From Tribonema minus (Eukaryota > Sar > Xanthophyceae > Tribonematales > Tribonemataceae): a stretch of 64,000 nucleotides of DNA. Within the stretch, counting starts at the first letter, position 1; each line of letters opens with the position of its first letter. Location of the stretch: the NCBI GenBank assembly GCA_017506865.1, contig JAFCMP010000379.1, positions 744,001 through 808,000 of the forward strand. Direction: 5' to 3'. This document shows positions 58,580 to 64,000 of the stretch, in pieces. The position numbers were made by a program, and so were the translations under genes. A model generated the notes under the pieces. It saw only the letters and a program-made list of their open reading frames with translations, made no database searches and was not told the DNA's origin.

Positions 58580-61157
58580 CTACTCCGCAGCAGCAATGGC
58601 AACAGCCGCAGCAGCAGCAGCGGCGGCGGCAGCTGCTGCAGCACGCTTGGTTTGAAGCTTGCCCTTGTATCGCCGAATCTCCTTGACTAGACCCAGCAGC
58701 AACGGCAGCGCAAGCGGCGCCAGTAGAGGGGCGTAGATGGCCCATAGGTGCTGCTGTGGAAAGTGCTCGTGCGGCGTCATGGTTGTGTGACTGTAGGCCT
58801 GCTCTGCCAGCACTGCTGCTGCCTGAGCACATGCTAGTTGTCTGAGCCCATGTGCCAAACCGTGCGCACCACCGCCGCTACCGCCGCTGCTACGCAAGGC
58901 TCCTGCTGCTGACACCTGGCCCTCGCGGTTGTCACTTCCTGACATTGTGGCCATTGCTGTTGTTGCAGCATCATATGCTTTAGCCGCTGCACCCAATCTG
59001 CAGACTGCAGGCAAGCTTGCGCTGCCGCTGTCGTCGCTTGCTGCCGCCACTGCTTCCGCCGCCGCCGCCGCTGTTGCTGCTACGTGCGGCGTCACATGGA
59101 TGCGCGGAGTACTCTGAACGATGCTTGCCAATGCGCGCAGTTTGCTCACTGCTGCTGTGTGGTGTGCGTGCGCCCATGTGCGCACCAGCGCATCAACCTC
59201 CCACTCAGAAACCCCCTGCTGAGCTGGCAGCAGTCGTACCTCAACGCGGCTGCCGTCGCTACGCACCACCGCTTCCGTTGGAGGTTGCGCTGCTGCATCT
59301 GCGCCACCGCTGCTGCCGTCATCTCTGGCTTGTGGTGCTGGTGCCCAGGCAGGAGGCCATTGCAGTGCTGTATGGCTGGCTGGTCCCCCCTGCCCCTGTG
59401 CTAGGCCCACCATCCTGCGCACTTGCGCAATGAACAATCCCGCCACAGTTGCGAAGCTCTCTGCACCCACTTCCTCTCTGGCATTGCCGCTACTGCTGCT
59501 GCTATCGCCACTATCGCCACCGCTGCTGGTTGCGCTAGGGTTGAGAATAGCAACGCCTCCACCACCGTCTGGCAGCTCAAAGGCGATCGCTTTCCGGCCT
59601 CCCGGCTTTGCACGCAGCACAAGTGGTGCTTGTGAATGCTTTGGGCAGTATAACTTGAACTCCACTGCATGCTGCAGCGATGGCGGTGCGGTGGTGCACT
59701 CGCTGGTTGCAGTGGTGTTGCAGTGGTAGGGCAGCTGGAATGTGGGGTAGTCGTTGGCGGCCAAAAAGTCCTCTAGATCGCTCGGCATGAAGTAGAAACC
59801 TGAGGGATGGACAACACAACCGCAAAGCATTGCAATCTGTCACCCAAGGCTTGCACAATGAGCTAATGAAGGTAAAACTATCACACGCACTCTTGGGGCA
59901 TTTGATGATGTATGATGACACATACCACGCTGCGAACGAGCTTTATTTTCATGTCACACTGTTGCTGGCCGCTTGTGATGATGGAATTTCCCGCCTGTAT
60001 CACTGTCTGCGACAAGCTACACAACACCTGCCTCAAAGCAATTAGCAGTACATTGCCATGCGGTGCACCTCCCCTGACATGCCAGGCCATCAGTGCACAA
60101 GTTGATGAAGACTCTGTGATATAACATGATGCATAGCACATTCATTGCAACAGTAGCATACTGCGCCAATAGTCAAAATGGGTACACAAGTCGGCTAAAG
60201 CATGGCCACATGACGTTATACATGTGTCACCTTCTGACATGTGACACACAACCAGGCAGAGCGCACCACTACGATGCCTCATAACTTGGCTACACAGAAT
60301 GAATCATGGCTGTTACCTGGAGTTCCATCCCTATTGTTGTCTCGCCTCGGTGCTCCACGTGTAAGCTGCCCATAGGCGATCTGCTGAGAGTGTGTTGAGA
60401 AGTCAGCTAGCATCGACAGAGCTGATAACAGCGGCCGCACGAACTTTGCAGCGAGCCCACCAAATTCCCACCAGCACAGCCGCTCCCTCGGATCCTGGCT
60501 GAGAAGTGTGAAGAGCAGGGAGTAGGAGGTAGGCAGGCGAGGTGGCAATACTAGCGCTGGAAGTAGAACCTCTGTCGCAAAGGCACGCGCCAGTAGCTGC
60601 AGTGCCTCCTTTGCCGCTGCTGTCTGGTTGTCTGACCGTGCAGCAGCAGCTCTGCAGGGCAGGGAAAGAAAGCCGTGTCGGCGACTGCCCATTGTGAAGC
60701 CCGCAGCACCGACGTCGCAGCCGATGTAGAGGTTGTAAATGGGTATCTGCTGGTGGGGCAAAGGCTCGTCAAGCCAGTTCATCAACTGCGTTGCGTCCTC
60801 TCCCAGTCCTGAGTCATGCAATAGTGCAGTTGGGTTGATGGTGACGGAGACAGCAGGATCGACTGCACCCCTCGCAGCAGCAGCAGCAGCTACTGCTGCC
60901 GTGAATGCGCCTTCTGCTACACTGGCCGAGGTTTCGAGCACCTGCTGCAGCACAGGTGGCAGCGTATCCTGTCCAGCACTGTTTGTCAACACTGTGATCA
61001 TCACCGGCACTTGAGCAGGTGGTGGATCCCCCAGATCCGCAATCGCCCGAGTAGGCAGCTGATGTCGAGGCAGCGTGTGATGAATCCATGCTGCCAGCCA
61101 TAGTACCACGCACGCGATCACGTACGCAGCCTGCGCTGCAAGCCTCGTACCTGCCAT
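58580..61157 (-). CDS. PIGS: GPI transamidase subunit PIG-S
   Basis: PIG-S is a lumenal, twice membrane-spanning subunit of the GPI transamidase, which attaches GPI anchors to proteins in the endoplasmic reticulum. Two exons, 61157-60317 and 59799-58580, joined in phase, encode 686 residues. I chose ATG 61157 (MAGTRLAAQAAYVIACVVLW) because it places a membrane helix at residues about 9-27 as in the family. Conserved blocks include SYSLLFTLLSQDP, WWEFGGLAAKFVRPLLSAL, MLADFSTHSQQIAYGQLTRG, GFYFMPSDLEDFLAAN and, near the C-terminus, HLWAIYAPLLAPLALPLLLG (second membrane helix). The short cytosolic tail ends in a run of Ala. The protein is longer than the human one because of Ser/Gly/Ala-rich inserts. 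Identity is secure; the start could be the in-frame ATG eight codons upstream. Confidence 0.94.
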
Positions 61158-61373
61158 TGCAATCACCTGCACACGACACACCGTTCTTCAACTCGCAGTT
61201 GATGTTGAGTTTCACTTTCGTGGCCGCACACAAGCGCGCCGTGAGACAACTCGCGATCGTGTGACTGGGAGCGGGGGCCGAACGACAGCGTGTGTGCTCG
61301 TGATCCTCAACGCTGCAAATCGGCTGCGACTACCGACTCAGCCAGCACCGGGGTACCAGCCTAATTCGCAGCC
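61158..61373. promoter_or_regulatory. Divergent promoter region, PIG-S / PES1
   Basis: 216 bp separate the ATG codons of the head-to-head PIG-S and Pescadillo genes; it is GC-richer than the introns. Promoter role inferred from position. Confidence 0.55.
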
Positions 61374-63966
61374 ATGCCTACCAAGCGAGTGAAGGGCAGA
61401 CCCAAGAAGAAGTCGATCAAGGCCAAGATCCACTCGAGGATAGGCAGCAAGGCCAGAACCCAGCGCATGGGCAAGGAGCTAAAGAAGGGAGATAAGGGTG
61501 TCGCTGCCAATTTCTTGACCAGAGCCAAGGTGCTGAAAAAGCTGCAGCTCTCCCTCAAGGACTTTCGGCGGCTATGCATCCTCAAGGTATGCAAGTTAAC
61601 TGCCTGTACAGCAGTTCTGTGTCTGTTCTAGTCAATTGTTGCAGCTTTGTGTACAATTCTCTGCTGTCATACCTACAGCATCGATGAAATAAATAGCCTT
61701 ACTTTCACCCCGAGTATTTGATGGCTGTGCCACGCGGATGGCAAGCAATAATAGGGCAAGCATTGCAAGTGCAAATGGTTAAAACACGCTATTGAGGCAT
61801 TCATGCGGCGCAAAGATACTCTCTGCTGTGTTGTTATCGTGCTGTGACCATGAAGCAATGTCATGTTGATTATGCAGACAAACTTGACGACCATAGACGC
61901 TTGGCAACATTTTGTCATTTGTGTGTGCAAGCCACGGCGGTGCTGCTGACTTTGTGCTCACTACATTGCTGACGGTGCGCAGGGTATCTACCCTCGGGAG
62001 CCCAGCAAGAAGCCTTCAGGCAAGGACAAGACATACTACCACATCAAGGATGTGTCCTTCCTGGCGCATGAGCCATTGATCAACAGCTTCAGGGAGTTCA
62101 AAGCCTTCATGAAAAAGGTAAGCATGGCGCAGCTTCCCATTGACGATGTCCCTTTATGTGGGGATAGCCGTCTGCTACGAGTTCTTCATGTTTGAAACTG
62201 AACTCTCCACACTCTAGCAGTAGATGCGCACTGATACGTGCACCACTGCCTGGGTTAATCAAATGTTCCTCACCTGCCAGGCTTCAGTACTTAATGATAT
62301 GATCTGCTCACCAGGTAGTTTGTGCAGTCACACCTGAATACTTGCACTCTGAAAATTTGACAGTGCTGCACTGACGGCGTTTTTCAGGGGCTTACTGTCA
62401 TGTTATGTCATGTCGTGCGCTTGCAGATCCGCAAAGCAGCGGGGCGGCGCAATATCAGTGAGGTGCGGCGAAAGGAAGCCATGGCCAAACCCACATACAC
62501 GCTCCATCATTTGGTCAGGGAGCGCTACCCCCGGTTCACTGATGCTGTGCGGGATCTGGACGATGCCCTGTGCCTGGTGCACATGTTTGCAGCTATGCCA
62601 CAGGTAGGCACTGCTCTCACCTGCTCTGCTACGTGTGTAAAATTTCATTTACTGTGCCTGGTGCGCATGTTTGCAGCTAATTATTTGGATCAGCTGCATG
62701 TCGCCAGCATTAATGCCTGGTGCGCCAGTGTTGGTGGTGGTCCTAATTGATTTGTTTTGTCAATCTGATGCCTGTGATGCGAGCTCCACGCAATGTCTAG
62801 TTGAACATGGCAATGCATCATGTGCGCTGGCACGTCCCACATGATGCTGGCGATTTGTCTGTGATTGGTTCGTGATGAGCCAATGCTCTGTTAATGCTAC
62901 AGACGGCATTGAGCTCCAGGGTGTCTGGTTTTCTGAGAGCTGCTGAACCTCATTCTCCACCAGCCTGTACCCACCGGCACTGCCTCTTGCATCAAGCGAC
63001 AATATTGGCCTCTCGATGGGTGTGTGTGACTTCTCAGCGGCTTCTGTGTCCAACCTCATCTTTCTACACGATTGCTGCATGACATTTGCATATGCCCATG
63101 TACATCAGGTGTTTGCAGCAACTGGGCAGCGAGTGGAGAGCTGCAAGCGGCTGGTGAAGGAGTGGCAGTTCTATGTGGCACGCTCTCACTGCCTGAGCAA
63201 GGTGTTTGTGTCCATCAAGGGCATCTACTTCCAGGCAAACATCATGGGCCTGCCTGTGACATGGCTGGCACCACACCAGTTCACCACAGAGCTGCCACCG
63301 GTTAGTGATGATAAGTGTAAATCATAACTAGCAAAGGTTCAGACTGGTCGGCAGGATGCGACTGAGCAAGGTGCTGCAGAGAAGCAGAAGGTTCAGTCGT
63401 TGAGCATTTTGTTTAAGTTGAGCAGACAGGCGACAGTGCTGGCTACCTGGCTGGTGTTGCCGTGTCCACGAGAGTTTGGCCTTGTGTGGTCTAGCGAATG
63501 TGAATGGCTACCACATGCTCGCCTCCCCCTCTTTCTGTGCCCCTTGCTGGTTCCTGGTTTTTGGCCCCAATTTTTCCCAAAATTGCCAAAACTCTGATCC
63601 TCAGCACAACTTATATGTGTGTTGGAGACCAGCTCTGCTGTGTTGCATTGGTGTATACACTGGTGTATAATTTGAAGTATAACCGCGTGCACATCAGCGC
63701 TAACTGTGCAGCTGTCACATCAGCACTTAGGGAACGCACTTGAAGTATGTGGTGACATTGTGACTTGTCAGTGCAAGTGAGAATCCCACGCTCACAGAGG
63801 GTTGTTGCATATTCTATACTCATGCTGACTGTGCTCTGTGCTGCACTTGGCCGTGTGACCCACCATGACAGGATGTTGACTTCCGCATCATGCTGACATT
63901 CTTGGAGTTCTACGAGGTGCTGTTGAAGTTTGTCATGTTCAAGCTCTACACAGGGGAGGACCTCAG
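61374..63966 (+). CDS. PES1: Pescadillo homologue (PES1/Nop7), 3' partial, 5 exons in window
   Basis: Pescadillo is a nucleolar scaffold of the PeBoW complex (PES1-BOP1-WDR12) needed for 27S/32S pre-rRNA processing and 60S subunit assembly. Exons: 61374-61586, 61983-62117, 62427-62603, 63109-63300 and 63872-63966; a donor (CAG|GTGCGA) follows and the gene runs beyond the right edge. The 270 residues visible cover the Pescadillo N-domain: [130 protein letters not shown]. The BRCT domain is outside the window. The N-terminus carries about 40 very basic residues ([20 protein letters not shown] onward) ahead of the usual start, possibly a nucleolar signal. Confidence 0.97.
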
Positions 63967-64000
63967 GTGCGATGCAAGACAGCAATATACTTTGTGGAAG

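Noticed and set aside
58929-59729. Several plus-strand frames of 60-140 codons
   Set aside because: They are shadows of the PIG-S second exon on the minus strand, caused by its GC-rich Ala/Ser codons.

Overview
This is nuclear DNA of a eukaryote, probably a green alga (inference). Every recognisable gene is cut by many spliceosomal introns of roughly 0.3-1.5 kb. Alanine-, glutamine- and serine-rich inserts interrupt conserved domains. The gene set is eukaryotic housekeeping: an actin-related chromatin protein, a nucleotidyltransferase, a splicing factor, an Obg GTPase, a GPI-transamidase subunit and a ribosome-biogenesis factor. I found no operons, CRISPR arrays, rRNA or convincing tRNA. Gene models were built by hand from splice signals, reading phase and remembered family motifs; no alignment was run.

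Layout. 0.2-4.9 kb: ARP6 (+, 5' end outside the window). 5-12 kb and 21-26 kb: repeat-rich DNA in which several blocks occur two or three times in the same orientation. They carry decayed ends of non-LTR retrotransposons with a restriction-like endonuclease, an orphan exon and a tandem repeat. 12.1-20.7 kb: a 10-exon Trf4/PAPD5-type non-canonical poly(A) polymerase (-), with a very long disordered insert inside its catalytic domain. 25.2-26.3 kb: a 5'-truncated retroelement bounded by a 13-bp direct repeat. 26.4-30.3 kb: a P-loop ATPase (+) of the archaeal-ATPase type whose splice phases are intact but which has two in-frame stops. 32.7-36.9 kb: an F-box plus beta-helix protein (-), head to head with PHF5A/Rds3 (+, 37.4-40.1 kb). 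40.7-50.4 kb: a 14-exon organellar Obg GTPase (-), head to head with a STIMATE/TMEM110-family membrane protein (+, 50.7-57.2 kb). 58.6-61.2 kb: PIG-S (-), head to head with Pescadillo/PES1 (+, 61.4 kb to the right edge).

The right half (32.7-64 kb) is orderly: three divergent gene pairs with intergenic spacers of about 0.2-0.5 kb. The left half has been rearranged by duplication and retroelement insertion, and the genes inside it show decay or frame problems. I did not find a defence or biosynthetic system. The most interesting material is the duplicated block with its orphan exon, the flanked retroelement, the frame anomalies in the poly(A) polymerase and ATPase genes, and a family of short palindromes scattered through introns.
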